Shown piece after piece: positions 8,412 through 17,452 of a stretch of 39,531 bases of DNA. The stretch spans positions 1 through 39,531 of the forward strand of contig QYQL01000053.1 of the NCBI GenBank assembly GCA_007280915.1, in the 5' to 3' direction. This stretch comes from Verrucomicrobiaceae bacterium. GTDB lineage: Bacteria; Verrucomicrobiota; Verrucomicrobiia; Chthoniobacterales; Terrimicrobiaceae. The notes under the pieces are model-generated. The model had not been told where the DNA came from. It saw nothing but the letters and a program-made list of their open reading frames with translations, and ran no database searches. The position numbers and the translations under genes were made by a program. Position 1 is the stretch's first letter. Every line of letters starts with the position of its first letter.

Positions 8412-9737
8412 TCACTTCTTGGGCTGTAGTTGCTGGATGCAGGATTTGAAAAGATTACCGCGCTCTCCGTAGTTGCGGAACATGTCGAACGACGAGGTGC
8501 CGGGGGAAAACAGGACGACATCGCCTTCCTTGGCAAGCCGGTGCGCCTCGCTGACCGCCTCTTCGAGGGTGGACGTCTTGTGGCAATCAACGCCCTTCCA
8601 CGATTCCTCAATCCGGTTTTTCATCTCGCCGATGAGGACGGCTGCGCGGACGCGCTCCCGGACGAGGGGCGCGATGGCGTCGAATTCAAAGCCTTTGTCC
8701 TTTCCTCCCGCGATGAGCACGATCGGTTGGTCCTGCGAGCGGATCGCCATCTCCATGGCATCGAGGTTGGTCGCCTTCGAGTCGTTGATCCAGCGGACTC
8801 CGTCCAGCTCGCGCACGAATTCGCAGCGGTGGGCGGGCGGCGTGTAGCAGGTGACCGCGCCCGCCATGATGTCGAACTCCACATCCAGCGCATATCCGAT
8901 CGCAAGGGCTGCCATCAGATTCTCAGCGTTGTGGATCCCGCGCAGTTTTGTCTCCGCCTGGTCGAGGACCGGCTGTCCCCGGAAAAGGATCCGTGTTCCT
9001 TCCAGCGTGAAGTCCGCGCCGTCGTGCGAGGCACTGAAGGTGATTTTCCGCGCGTCGAGCGGAGGCAGTTCGGAAACCGCGTTGACCACCGCGACGTCCG
9101 CCGACGTCTGATTTTCAAAAATCCGCAGCTTGGCATCGCGGTATTCCCGCATGCCGGGATACCTGTCGAGATGGTTCGGGCTCAGGTTGAGCCAGACGGC
9201 GACCTGCGGGCGGAAAGACCGGATGGTTTCGAGCTGGAACGAGCTGACCTCCAGGGTCATGACATCCAACTCGTGGCTTGAGCGGACGGCCGTGGCAAAG
9301 GGAAGCCCGATGTTGCCGCTCGACATCGTGCGGACTCCGCACCCGCCCAGCATGGCGGTGGTGAGCTCGGTTGTGGTCGTCTTGCCGTTTGTTCCGGTGA
9401 TGGCGACAACCGGGCACGAGCACTCCTCGAATGCCAGTTCCAGTTCCCCGATCACCGGGATCTTCTTTGCGATCACATTGCGAACGAGCGGCACTGCGGG
9501 GTCGATGCCCGGGCTCAGGACCGCGACGTCATACGGCTCCGGATCCACGTCGGCGTCCGCACCCAGAACGACCCGGATTCCCCGCGCGGAAAGGGTGGCG
9601 GCCTTTTCCCGGAGAGACGGGCTGTCGCCGCTCTCGCAGACCGTGACGCCCGCACCCTCCTCCTGCAAAAGCATTGCGGCGGCCTCGCCGCTGTGGCCGA
9701 GACCGAGAACAATCGCTTTTTTTCCGCTGTAGATCAT
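8412..9737 (-). CDS. murD: UDP-MurNAc-L-Ala--D-Glu ligase MurD
   Basis: Cytoplasmic Mur ligase adding D-glutamate to UDP-MurNAc-L-Ala. The 441-residue product has a Rossmann-like start KAIVLGLGHSGEAAA, the P-loop GTNGKTTTT (115-123), LEVSSFQLE (162-170), NLSPNHLDRYPG, and the C-terminal INDSKATNLDA and FSPGTSSFDMF motifs typical of MurD. The ATG at 9737 overlaps the mraY stop as ATGA. The frame continues open upstream through antisense mraY sequence, which I rejected. Its stop lies seven bases before the LysM gene. Confidence 0.95.
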   Translation of the reverse strand: MIYSGKKAIVLGLGHSGEAAAMLLQEEGAGVTVCESGDSPSLREKAATLSARGIRVVLGADADVDPEPYDVAVLSPGIDPAVPLVRNVIAKKIPVIGELELAFEECSCPVVAITGTNGKTTTTELTTAMLGGCGVRTMSSGNIGLPFATAVRSSHELDVMTLEVSSFQLETIRSFRPQVAVWLNLSPNHLDRYPGMREYRDAKLRIFENQTSADVAVVNAVSELPPLDARKITFSASHDGADFTLEGTRILFRGQPVLDQAETKLRGIHNAENLMAALAIGYALDVEFDIMAGAVTCYTPPAHRCEFVRELDGVRWINDSKATNLDAMEMAIRSQDQPIVLIAGGKDKGFEFDAIAPLVRERVRAAVLIGEMKNRIEESWKGVDCHKTSTLEEAVSEAHRLAKEGDVVLFSPGTSSFDMFRNYGERGNLFKSCIQQLQPKK

Positions 9738-10864
9738 CTGAGCTTGAGAGTGGCGAGTCCGAGGAGGGCGAAGAGAACCGACATGATCCAGAATCTGACG
9801 ATCACTGTGTTTTCCTTCCATCCGCTGAGTTCGAAATGGTGGTGGAGCGGGGACATTTTGATGATCCGCTTTCCTGTGAGCTTGAAGCTGGCTACCTGGA
9901 GGATGACCGACATTGCCTCGATGACGAAAACCCCGCCGACGATCACGAGCAGAAGCTCCTGTTTGCAGCAGATGGCGACGGCGCCAAGCATTCCGCCGAT
10001 GGCGAGCGAGCCGGTGTCGCCCATGAAGACCCGTGCTGGGTGTGCGTTCCACCAGAGAAATCCCAGGCACGCGCCGAGCAGCGCCACACAGAGAACAGTC
10101 AGCTCCCCGGAATACACCACGAACGGAACCTGCAAATAGGTTGCCGCCTTGATGTTTCCCGCAAGATACACGAGCACGGCATATGCGGCGGCAACCGTCG
10201 CCGTGCATCCGGTGGCCAGCCCGTCCAGCCCGTCGGTCAGATTCACGGCGTTCGATGTGCCGACGATCACCAGGAGATAAAAAACGAACGTCGCCCAGCC
10301 GAGGCTGAAGACGAGAGGTTCCTTCGAAAACGGTATGAAGAGCTGCTGGGCGACGCCGGAGACCTTTGGATTGGTGAGGAAGAAGACGGTGAAGACCGCA
10401 GCGAGCAGGCACTGGAGCGCGAATTTCAGCCGGCTGCTGATCCCCTCCGAACTCTTTTTGGTGACCTTCAGCCAGTCGTCGTAGAACCCGATCCCGCCGA
10501 GGAAGACGGTGCTGAAGAGGACAAGCCAGACGAACGGATTCTCGGGCTTCGCCCAGAGGAGCGTCGCGATGACAATCGATCCCACGAGAAGGATGCCACC
10601 CATCGTCGGGGTTCCCTTCTTCGCCCCGTGGAGTTCGAACAGCTTGTGAACCTCCTCCTTGCTGCGGATCGGTTGGCCGAACTTCAGGGAGATCAATTTT
10701 CTGATAACCAGGTTTCCAAAAACGATGCTGATGAGGAACGCGGTGACCCCGGCGCAGATCGCGCGGAATGTGATGTAGGAAAAGACGTTGAACGCCTTGA
10801 AAAAGTCGCTGTCGATTCCCCGCGCACGGGCCCAGTCACTGAGTTCGGAAAGGTAGTAAAGCAT
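9734..10864 (-). CDS. mraY: Phospho-MurNAc-pentapeptide translocase MraY
   Basis: Integral membrane enzyme that transfers phospho-MurNAc-pentapeptide to undecaprenyl phosphate, forming lipid I. It has 376 residues with about ten membrane segments. Family motifs are KKGTPTMGG (82-90), the Asp pair in GFYDDWLK (about 129-130), NLTDGLDGLA (208-217), FMGDTGSLAIGG, and SPLHHHFE near the end. The ATG at 10864 shares one base with the murF stop (TGATG), and the stop overlaps murD as ATGA. Confidence 0.96.
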   Translation of the reverse strand: MLYYLSELSDWARARGIDSDFFKAFNVFSYITFRAICAGVTAFLISIVFGNLVIRKLISLKFGQPIRSKEEVHKLFELHGAKKGTPTMGGILLVGSIVIATLLWAKPENPFVWLVLFSTVFLGGIGFYDDWLKVTKKSSEGISSRLKFALQCLLAAVFTVFFLTNPKVSGVAQQLFIPFSKEPLVFSLGWATFVFYLLVIVGTSNAVNLTDGLDGLATGCTATVAAAYAVLVYLAGNIKAATYLQVPFVVYSGELTVLCVALLGACLGFLWWNAHPARVFMGDTGSLAIGGMLGAVAICCKQELLLVIVGGVFVIEAMSVILQVASFKLTGKRIIKMSPLHHHFELSGWKENTVIVRFWIMSVLFALLGLATLKLR

Positions 10865-12225
10865 CAGAAATCTTCGAGCACGTTTTCCATCCGGGCCGAG
10901 CGGCTGCCCTTGACCAGGATGATATCTCCCGGGCGGGCAAGCTGTGCGAGCATGCGCGCGGCGGAAGCGGTGTCCTCCACCTCGTGAATCCTGCCAAGAC
11001 CGGCCTCGCGGGCGGCATCCGCCATGGAAGCAGTTTCCGCGCCGACCGTAACGAGAATATCAGCGTATTTTCCGGCGGCCAGACCGGTCTGTCGGTATCC
11101 TTCCGCCGCGAATTCCCCAAGCTCGCCCATGCGGCCAAGAACGGCGATCCGGTGGCCGCTTCCGGGCAGCGCCCGCAGCGTGGACAGGGCGGCGATCATG
11201 GAATCCGGGTTGGCGTTGTAAGAGTCATCCAAAATCGAGATCCCGCGGATGGTGCGTCGTTCGAGGCGTCCTCCGGCCAGGCGCGCTGACGCGAGTCCCG
11301 CAACGGCCTGAGCCGGGGAGAGTCCGAATCCGATGCCGGCGGCAATTGCATGGAGCGCGTTGGCGACCATGTGCGATCCGTTGCTCGGGATCCGGGCGTC
11401 GAGCGACTGCCCGTCCACGTGAAGAACGAACGAGCAGGAGTCGTCGCCTTCGGTCAGGGAATCTGCGGTGAGGTCTCCGGCGTCGAGGCCGGTGAGGATG
11501 ACGCGGGCCCGACAGCGCTCCGCGATTCCGCCGGTCATGCTGTCGCCGGCCGGAAGGATGACAAACCCGGAGGGAGGAACGGCTTCGGCCAGCGCACCTT
11601 TTTCCACCGCGATGGCGGCGCGGGATTTCATGTATTCGATATGGGCGATGCCGAAGTTGGTGATGATCGCGGCATCCGGCCGGGCCAGCGCGGCAAGCGG
11701 AGCGATCTCTCCCGGGTGGTTCATGCCGATTTCCCACACGGCCGCGGTGTGGGAGCTGTCCGCGGCGAGGATGGAAAGAGGCACGCCGATGTGGTTGTTC
11801 AGATTCCCCTCGGTTTTTGCCAACTTGAACCGCGTTCCCAGAATGGCGGCCGCAAAATCTTTTGTGGTTGTTTTCCCGTTGCTGCCTGTGATGCAGAGGA
11901 CCTTCAAATCCAACCGCGTCCGCCAGGCGGCAGCAAGCCTGGTCAGGGCGGCGAGCCCGTTGTCAGCGAGCAAAACCGGAAAGCCATCCGGCAGCGCGGC
12001 AACCGCGTCGGCGGTGTCCACCAGCACAGCCGCAGCTCCGCGCGAGGCGGCTTCCGCGGCGAAGGCGTTTCCGTCGAAGTTCTCTCCGCGCAGAGCCACA
12101 TAAAGGTCGCTCGGCTGGATCGTGCGCGTGTCTTTTCCGACGCGCGAAACCACGGTTTCGCCGGAACCCCGGAGGATTTTCGCCCCAGCCATTTGAGCAA
12201 CCGATGCGAGCGGGAGCGGATCCAT
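10864..12225 (-). CDS. murF: UDP-MurNAc-tripeptide--D-Ala-D-Ala ligase MurF
   Basis: Cytoplasmic Mur ligase that adds the D-Ala-D-Ala made by Ddl (2010-2930) to the tripeptide, finishing the UDP-MurNAc-pentapeptide. The 453 residues include an N-terminal substrate domain with DTRTIQPSDLYVAL, the P-loop GSNGKTTTK (114-122), EGNLNNHIGVP, WEIGMNHPGEI, DDSYNANPDSM and VKGSRSARMENV near the C-terminus. These last motifs separate MurF from MurE. It is joined to murE upstream and mraY downstream by TGATG overlaps. Confidence 0.96.
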   Translation of the reverse strand: MDPLPLASVAQMAGAKILRGSGETVVSRVGKDTRTIQPSDLYVALRGENFDGNAFAAEAASRGAAAVLVDTADAVAALPDGFPVLLADNGLAALTRLAAAWRTRLDLKVLCITGSNGKTTTKDFAAAILGTRFKLAKTEGNLNNHIGVPLSILAADSSHTAAVWEIGMNHPGEIAPLAALARPDAAIITNFGIAHIEYMKSRAAIAVEKGALAEAVPPSGFVILPAGDSMTGGIAERCRARVILTGLDAGDLTADSLTEGDDSCSFVLHVDGQSLDARIPSNGSHMVANALHAIAAGIGFGLSPAQAVAGLASARLAGGRLERRTIRGISILDDSYNANPDSMIAALSTLRALPGSGHRIAVLGRMGELGEFAAEGYRQTGLAAGKYADILVTVGAETASMADAAREAGLGRIHEVEDTASAARMLAQLARPGDIILVKGSRSARMENVLEDF

Positions 12226-13694
12226 CAGATTTCGACCTTCCTGTTGGCGATGGCGTTTCCGGCAACGGCCGCGTCGTCGAACGGAATCTTCCGGTCTGCG
12301 AACTCCTGATAATTCTCGTGGCCTTTTCCCGCGATGAGGACGATGTCTCCCGCCTGCGCAAGCTGGATGGCCTGTCGGATCGCGGCTTCGCGGTCCGTGA
12401 TTTTTTCGTGGCGGATTCCGTGCATTCCGGATTCGATGTCCCTGAGGATTTCTTCAGGATCCTCCCCCCGGGGATTGTCTGATGTAAGGACGCTCCAGTC
12501 GGAAAATTCCTCTGCGGCCGCAGCCATGAGCGGGCGCTTGGCCCGGTCGCGGTCTCCGCCGCATCCGAAGACCGTGATGATCCGCGCGGGATTCAATTCT
12601 CGCAGCGTGCGCAGGACGTTGCGGAGGGCATCATCGGTGTGCGCGTAGTCGACATAGACCTGAAAATTCCGTTTCGCCGCGACGCGCTCGAGGCGTCCGG
12701 GTATCTGGGGCGCATTGGCAAGCGCCGCGATGGCGGATCGCAATTCCACCCCGCAGGCCGCCGCGGCCGCGATCGCCCCGACCGCATTGTAGATGTTGAA
12801 AAGCCCGATGAGCGGCATGCGGACGAGGAAACTTTTTTTTCTGGCATCGAGCTGGAATGTTGCGCCGGACGCGTCGAAGCGGATGGCGCTCGCCCGGAAG
12901 TCCGCTCCCACTCCCCGGCCGAACGTGAGCACCCGGGTCTTCTTCGCAAATTGATTCGCCAGCAGACGGCCCATGCGGTCATCGATATTGATGATGGCCC
13001 TGCCCTTCTTGTGCGTTTGTGAGGCGAGAGCCTCGAAGAGAAGCGTCTTGGCTTCAAAATACTTCTCCATCGTGCCGTGAAAATCGAGATGGTCCTGTGT
13101 CAGGTTGGTGAAGACGGATGCATCGAATTCGATTCCGCGCACCCGGTGCTGGACGAGCGCGTGGCTTGAGACCTCCATGGCGACCGCTTTGCATCCGCGC
13201 TCCCGCATCGTGGCGAGCATCTCCTGCAGGTCTACGGATTCGGGTGTCGTTCTCGGGGCCGGGATTTCCTCTCCTCCGACGATATATTTGACCGTTCCGA
13301 TCAAGCCGCACGGCAACGATGAGAAATCCAGAATATGCCGGATGAGAAAGGCGGTTGTGGTTTTTCCGTTCGTGCCGGTGATGCCCGCGCATTTGAGCGA
13401 GCGGTCGGGATGGTCATGGAATGCGGCCGCGATGTCGGCCATTGAGGCGCGTGCATCCGGCACCTGCACGGTCGGGCAGCCCGCATTCGGAACAGGTGCT
13501 GACGCGACCACGGCGGCGGCCCCGTTCGCGACCGCCTGGCCGACAAATTCCGCCCCGTCGGATTTTTGGCCCGGAAGCGCAAAAAACAGGCTCCCAGCGG
13601 TGGCGTGCCGGGAGTCGTAGCAGAGGGACGAAATCTCGGGATCCGCCAGAACGGCCGGAATTCCCGCGGCTTCGAGAAGGGGGTTCAACCTCAT
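12225..13694 (-). CDS. murE: UDP-MurNAc-L-Ala-D-Glu--meso-diaminopimelate ligase MurE
   Basis: Cytoplasmic Mur ligase adding the third residue of the stem peptide. In its 489 residues I see YDSRHATAGSLFFAL, the P-loop GTNGKTTT (107-114), EVSSHAL, NLTQDHLDFHG, the Lys of YFEAKTLLF that is carbamylated in this family, and GCGGDRDRAKRP. The DNPR motif (406-409) is the signature of enzymes using meso-diaminopimelate rather than lysine. The wall is therefore predicted to be the usual Gram-negative type. It overlaps ftsI (ATGA) and murF (TGATG). Confidence 0.96.
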   Translation of the reverse strand: MRLNPLLEAAGIPAVLADPEISSLCYDSRHATAGSLFFALPGQKSDGAEFVGQAVANGAAAVVASAPVPNAGCPTVQVPDARASMADIAAAFHDHPDRSLKCAGITGTNGKTTTAFLIRHILDFSSLPCGLIGTVKYIVGGEEIPAPRTTPESVDLQEMLATMRERGCKAVAMEVSSHALVQHRVRGIEFDASVFTNLTQDHLDFHGTMEKYFEAKTLLFEALASQTHKKGRAIINIDDRMGRLLANQFAKKTRVLTFGRGVGADFRASAIRFDASGATFQLDARKKSFLVRMPLIGLFNIYNAVGAIAAAAACGVELRSAIAALANAPQIPGRLERVAAKRNFQVYVDYAHTDDALRNVLRTLRELNPARIITVFGCGGDRDRAKRPLMAAAAEEFSDWSVLTSDNPRGEDPEEILRDIESGMHGIRHEKITDREAAIRQAIQLAQAGDIVLIAGKGHENYQEFADRKIPFDDAAVAGNAIANRKVEI

Positions 13695-15460
13695 CTCGCC
13701 ACCTCGTTCCTGTCGTTACGGGTTGTGTCGAAGGCGAGCGGGCCGGCGGGTTCCGCGCGCAGTGCGGGGACCAGATCCATGTGGCGCGCCACGCGTTCGC
13801 CGATCCGTGAGAAAACCGGCGCCGCAACAAGTCCGCCATACGTCAACCCCGGCGCGATTTTTGGATCGTCGATCATCACCAGGCAGACGAAACGGGGATC
13901 TTCCTCCGGCAGGTAGCCGACGAAAGACACGACATATTTTCCCTCGGCGTATCCGCCTTTCGAACTGATCTTCTGTGCGGTGCCCGTCTTTCCGGCCACG
14001 GTGAATCCCGCGACCTTGGCGAGTTGGGCGGTTCCGCCCTCGCCGACGACTCCGGTCAGGGCATGGCTCACAAAGCGGGCGGTCTTTTTTGGAATGACCT
14101 CTCTGACGAGTTTCGGCGGCTTTTCGGTGAGCACCCGGCCGTCCGAGTCCTCGATCGATTTGACAATTTGCGGGGCCATGAGGCGTCCCCCGTTCGCGAT
14201 GACCGACATGCCCATGGTGATCTGCAGCGGTGTCACCGCGACAGACTGGCCCATCGGCATGCGTGTGATGGTGAGCTTGTCCCAGCTGTGGGGAGGACGG
14301 ACCATGCCAACAATCTCGCCGGGAAGTTCGATACCCGTCTTGTCGCCAAAGCCGAACCGGCGGACGTATTCGTAATATTTTGTATCCCCCATCATGAGGG
14401 CCATTTTCGCGGATCCGATGTTCGAGGATTTGACCAGGATGTCATGGACACTCAAAGTCCCATATCCATGGTGGTCGCGGAGAATCTTGCCTCCGTAGGC
14501 AAAGGCTCCGTTCTCACAGTAGATTCCGGTCTTATCGTTGACAGTACCTTCGTTGAGCGCGCCCGAAGCCACGACGATTTTGAACGTGGAGCCGGGCTCG
14601 ACCATGTCGATGATGGCCCGGTTTTTCATTTGCTCCGGCTTCGCATCTCCCGGTGTATTCGGGTCGAAGCACGGGCGGTTTGTCATGGCGAGGACCTCGC
14701 CGGTCGCCGGATCGAGCAGGATGCCGACCGCCATCTCCGGCTTGAGGTCGTTGAACGCGGAGTCGAGTTCCTCCTCGAGGATCGCCTGCAGGCCCATGTC
14801 AATCGTGAGGCGTACATTTAGACCATGCTCGGCCGGTTCCTCCTGACCGCGGTAAAGCATGATCTCCCGCCCGGTCCGGTCGCGTTCGATATAGCGGTAT
14901 CCATCGTGCCCGCGCAGGGATTGCTCCATCGTCATTTCAATCCCCTGGATCCCATTGCCATCGTGGTCCAAAAACCCGAGCACGTGGCCGAGCATCCGTC
15001 CGTTCGGATAGGTCCGCACGGCATCCTCTTCAAAATAGAGGCCGCGGAGACCGGCATCCTGCATGGCCTTCCCGAGGGCGGCGGCCTTGTCCTCGGCCAC
15101 GCCGTGGCGGACCACGATGTATTTCCGGTCGCCCGAGATTTTCTGCAGGAGTTCCTTTTCGTCCATGTCGAGGAACGGTGCCGCGAGCCGGGCGAGGGCC
15201 TCCGGGTTTTTGATATGCGATCCGTCCGCGACGACCGTGCGAACCGGGATATTTGAAGCCAGGAGTTCTCCGTTGCGGTCGAAGATCAGTCCACGCCGGG
15301 CATGGATGGTCTGGCGCATGGTGTGCTTCTCGGCTGCCAGGCGCGAATACTCGTCGTGCTTGGCCACCTGAAGGCTGATCAGCCGGGCCGAGTAGATGGT
15401 GAAGATCAGGGCGACGGCACCACAAGCCAGGGCTGTGCGCGTGCGCTCCGCCTTTCTCAT
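13691..15460 (-). CDS. ftsI: Septal transpeptidase FtsI (class B penicillin-binding protein)
   Basis: Crosslinks new septal glycan strands on the periplasmic side as partner of FtsW. The 589-residue protein has a short cytoplasmic tail, one membrane anchor (about 10-30), a PBP dimerisation/pedestal domain (RRGLIFDRNGELLA, GIQGIEMTMEQSLRGHDG), and a transpeptidase domain with the active-site serine in STFK (291-294), SSN (345-347) and KTG (491-493). No PASTA repeats are visible at the C-terminus. It follows ftsL and precedes murE with ATGA overlaps, the standard dcw position. Confidence 0.95.
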   Translation of the reverse strand: MRKAERTRTALACGAVALIFTIYSARLISLQVAKHDEYSRLAAEKHTMRQTIHARRGLIFDRNGELLASNIPVRTVVADGSHIKNPEALARLAAPFLDMDEKELLQKISGDRKYIVVRHGVAEDKAAALGKAMQDAGLRGLYFEEDAVRTYPNGRMLGHVLGFLDHDGNGIQGIEMTMEQSLRGHDGYRYIERDRTGREIMLYRGQEEPAEHGLNVRLTIDMGLQAILEEELDSAFNDLKPEMAVGILLDPATGEVLAMTNRPCFDPNTPGDAKPEQMKNRAIIDMVEPGSTFKIVVASGALNEGTVNDKTGIYCENGAFAYGGKILRDHHGYGTLSVHDILVKSSNIGSAKMALMMGDTKYYEYVRRFGFGDKTGIELPGEIVGMVRPPHSWDKLTITRMPMGQSVAVTPLQITMGMSVIANGGRLMAPQIVKSIEDSDGRVLTEKPPKLVREVIPKKTARFVSHALTGVVGEGGTAQLAKVAGFTVAGKTGTAQKISSKGGYAEGKYVVSFVGYLPEEDPRFVCLVMIDDPKIAPGLTYGGLVAAPVFSRIGERVARHMDLVPALRAEPAGPLAFDTTRNDRNEVAR

Positions 15461-15825
15461 TGGCGGATCCTCTCGACAAGCGCCGTGCGGAGGATTCCAT
15501 CACGCCCGGCGGCGGAAGGCGGGGTCAGCCGGGCGATGACGTTGTCCTGGATCGGTTTCATGGCAATGAAGCCCTCGGCGATGCGCTGCTGGAGGACCCT
15601 GCGGGAGGAAAGCTCGGTCACGCGCGCGAGGAGCGTCTCGTTCAGCGCCCGCACGCTCGCCACCTTTTTTTCGACCTGGCGGATCTGATCCGCGAGGGCG
15701 AACTGCTGATTTTTCATGTAAACAAAGAACAGCCCGCCGGCGCCCACAAACAGGGCGACGAGCAGGCAGCGGATGAGCGATGAGAAGTGGACAGGGTTGA
15801 TGTGTTTTCTGCGGTTGGCGTTCAT
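15457..15825 (-). CDS. ftsL: FtsL-like small bitopic division protein
   Basis: A 122-residue protein with a basic N-terminal tail, one membrane segment (about 16-36, LIRCLLVALFVGAGGLFFVY) and a periplasmic coiled-coil stretch (about 40-85, with leucine and valine heptads through QVEKKVASVRALNETLLARV). FtsL is poorly conserved in sequence, so the assignment rests on size, topology and position between rsmH and ftsI. The ATG at 15825 overlaps the rsmH stop as ATGA, and its stop overlaps ftsI the same way. It should join the FtsQLB complex that activates FtsWI. Confidence 0.82.
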   Translation of the reverse strand: MNANRRKHINPVHFSSLIRCLLVALFVGAGGLFFVYMKNQQFALADQIRQVEKKVASVRALNETLLARVTELSSRRVLQQRIAEGFIAMKPIQDNVIARLTPPSAAGRDGILRTALVERIRQ

Positions 15826-16817
15826 GGCAGGTTCTCCTGTATTTTTTCGACGACACGGAGTTTGGCGCTCCGCGCGCGCGGGTTGGCTGTGGTTTCCTCC
15901 ATTCCGGCATCGATGGGATGCGGCGTGAGTAAACGGAAAATCCGGTCCGGGTTGCGTCTTGGCTCCGGCCATTCCGGCCGGTCCACCCATTCCTGGCTGC
16001 GCTCCCGGAAAAAGTGTTTGACGATCCGGTCCTCGAGCGAGTGGAACGTGATCACGGCGAGACGTCCGCCCGGAGCGAGCGATGGAGGAATCGTTTCCAG
16101 AGCCTCGCGTAGTGCGCCGAGCTCGTCGTTCACCGCGATGCGGAGGGCCTGAAAGACGCGGGTTGCGGGATGTTTTCCACCGGTGCGCGGGGCCACGGAG
16201 GAAACGGCTGCGGCGAGGTCGAATGTGGTGCGGAAGGGGTGTCGCGCCCGCAGCGAGTCGATCCGTGAGGCGATCTGCATCGCCCTCGGTTCCTCACCGA
16301 ACTCGCGGAAGATCCCCGCGAGCTCCGCGACGGGCATCGTATTGACCATGTCGGCGGCCGTCATCGGTGCGGACAGGCTCATGCGCATGTCGAGCGGGCC
16401 GTCCTTCATGAGCGCGAACCCTCGTCCGGCCGTATCGAGCTGGTGCGAGGAGACTCCGATGTCGAGCAGAGCTCCGGCCAGGCCGCGGCGCTCGCCAAGA
16501 TCATCCAGTACGCTCTCCGCCTCGCGGAAATTCGCCTCCACCAGTCGGAGGTGGGATCCGAATCGGGCGAGTTTTTTGCCTGCCTCGGTAAGCGCCTCGG
16601 TATCCTGATCAAGACCGATCACATCTGCTCCCGCCTCGAGAAGCTTCTCGCTGTGGCCCCCTCCGCCGATCGTTCCGTCCAGGAACAGCATGCCCGGAGC
16701 GGGGCGCAGCAGCGCGACCACCTCGTCCGGCATCACGGGCACATGATACACGCGTCCGCTCTCGTCAGTTTTTTCCAAGGGCAGTTCCAGCAGGTCTTCG
16801 CAGTCCAAGAAGCTCAT
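15822..16817 (-). CDS. rsmH: 16S rRNA m4C1402 methyltransferase RsmH (MraW)
   Basis: SAM-dependent N4-methyltransferase acting on cytosine 1402 of 16S rRNA. It shows HVPVMPDEVV (25-34), the SAM loop DGTIGGGGHS (47-56), GVSSHQLD, GFALMKDGPLDMRM, and ITFHSLEDRIVKHFF. From the ATG at 16817 the protein has 331 residues. The first 22 have no family counterpart that I recognise, and no ribosome site precedes that ATG. A GTG at 16751 would begin the protein at VYHVPVM, closer to the usual N-terminus, and lies just after the stop of the overlapping small ORF at 16765-16923. The start is therefore uncertain. Confidence 0.93.
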   Translation of the reverse strand: MSFLDCEDLLELPLEKTDESGRVYHVPVMPDEVVALLRPAPGMLFLDGTIGGGGHSEKLLEAGADVIGLDQDTEALTEAGKKLARFGSHLRLVEANFREAESVLDDLGERRGLAGALLDIGVSSHQLDTAGRGFALMKDGPLDMRMSLSAPMTAADMVNTMPVAELAGIFREFGEEPRAMQIASRIDSLRARHPFRTTFDLAAAVSSVAPRTGGKHPATRVFQALRIAVNDELGALREALETIPPSLAPGGRLAVITFHSLEDRIVKHFFRERSQEWVDRPEWPEPRRNPDRIFRLLTPHPIDAGMEETTANPRARSAKLRVVEKIQENLP

Positions 16818-16923
16818 AGGCGTTGCGGGGTCGGATTTTTATGGTGGCGTGTCCGGGCGGCTTTCCCTCGCCGTTTTTTCCGGATTGAAAACCGAAGAAA
16901 AACGAGCGGCCGCCCTTGGCCAT
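16765..16923 (-). CDS. Candidate 52-residue ORF between mraZ and rsmH
   Basis: In the only long gap of the mraZ-murD part of the cluster, an ATG at 16923 (minus strand) is preceded by AGGAGG with seven bases of spacing, one of the best ribosome sites in the cluster. It opens MAKGGRSFFFGFQSG, is rich in Gly, Lys and Arg, and continues with ATIKIRPRNAYELLGL before stopping at 16765. It overlaps the annotated rsmH start by about 53 bases in another frame, and ends 13 bases before an alternative rsmH GTG start. About two thirds of third codon positions outside the overlap are G or C, as in neighbouring genes. I recognise no family. It could be a real small protein or a translated leader coupling mraZ to rsmH. 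Confidence 0.42.
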   Translation of the reverse strand: MAKGGRSFFFGFQSGKNGEGKPPGHATIKIRPRNAYELLGLRRPAGTALGKN

Positions 16924-16968
16924 CAGATTGTCCTCCTCATGGGCGGCGGCCTTTCATGCTCTTCCCGG

Positions 16969-17424
16969 TCACAGACCGGCCTCCTCGGCGGCGGCTTGAA
17001 GAGCCGAATTGTTGGTGCCTTCGCTCGCGGCGAAGTTTTCCGAAGACCAGATTTCAATCCGGCCGGGGGATCCGATAAAAATGACATCTCCGGCAAGCTG
17101 CGCCCACGCGCAGTGCGGCTCGGCGAGCACGATCCTTCCCTGCTTGTCGGTCGATACGGCGCGCGCGGACGCATAGAATGCCCGGATCGCGCTGCGCTTC
17201 TCCTTCGGGGTCAGCCGTGCGGATTCCTGAAATCTCTGCTCCCACTTTCCGAGCTCTTCCGCCCGCATCACCATCAGGAATCTTTCTTTCGGGTGGGGGA
17301 CCACATGGAATTCCTCCCCTTCTCCGGACACCCAGGCAGACGGGATCGCAACACGATTTTTTGCGTCCAATGAACGCTCAAACGTGCCCGAGTATAGCGC
17401 CGTGCTGGTTGATTCCTGACCCAT
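16969..17424 (-). CDS. mraZ: Transcriptional regulator MraZ
   Basis: Ring-forming AbrB/SpoVT-like DNA-binding protein, first gene of the dcw cluster and known in other bacteria as its autoregulator. The 151 residues show the duplicated MraZ domain: SGTFERSLDAKNRVAIP near residue 12, and a second half with FYASARAVSTDKQGRIVL and the IFIGSPGRIEIWSSENF close. The start ATG at 17424 lies just downstream of four TGG-type repeats that match the known MraZ operator design. No strong ribosome site is visible. Confidence 0.94.
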   Translation of the reverse strand: MGQESTSTALYSGTFERSLDAKNRVAIPSAWVSGEGEEFHVVPHPKERFLMVMRAEELGKWEQRFQESARLTPKEKRSAIRAFYASARAVSTDKQGRIVLAEPHCAWAQLAGDVIFIGSPGRIEIWSSENFAASEGTNNSALQAAAEEAGL

Positions 17425-17452
17425 TGCCGTTTAGGTTTGCTGTGACACAATC

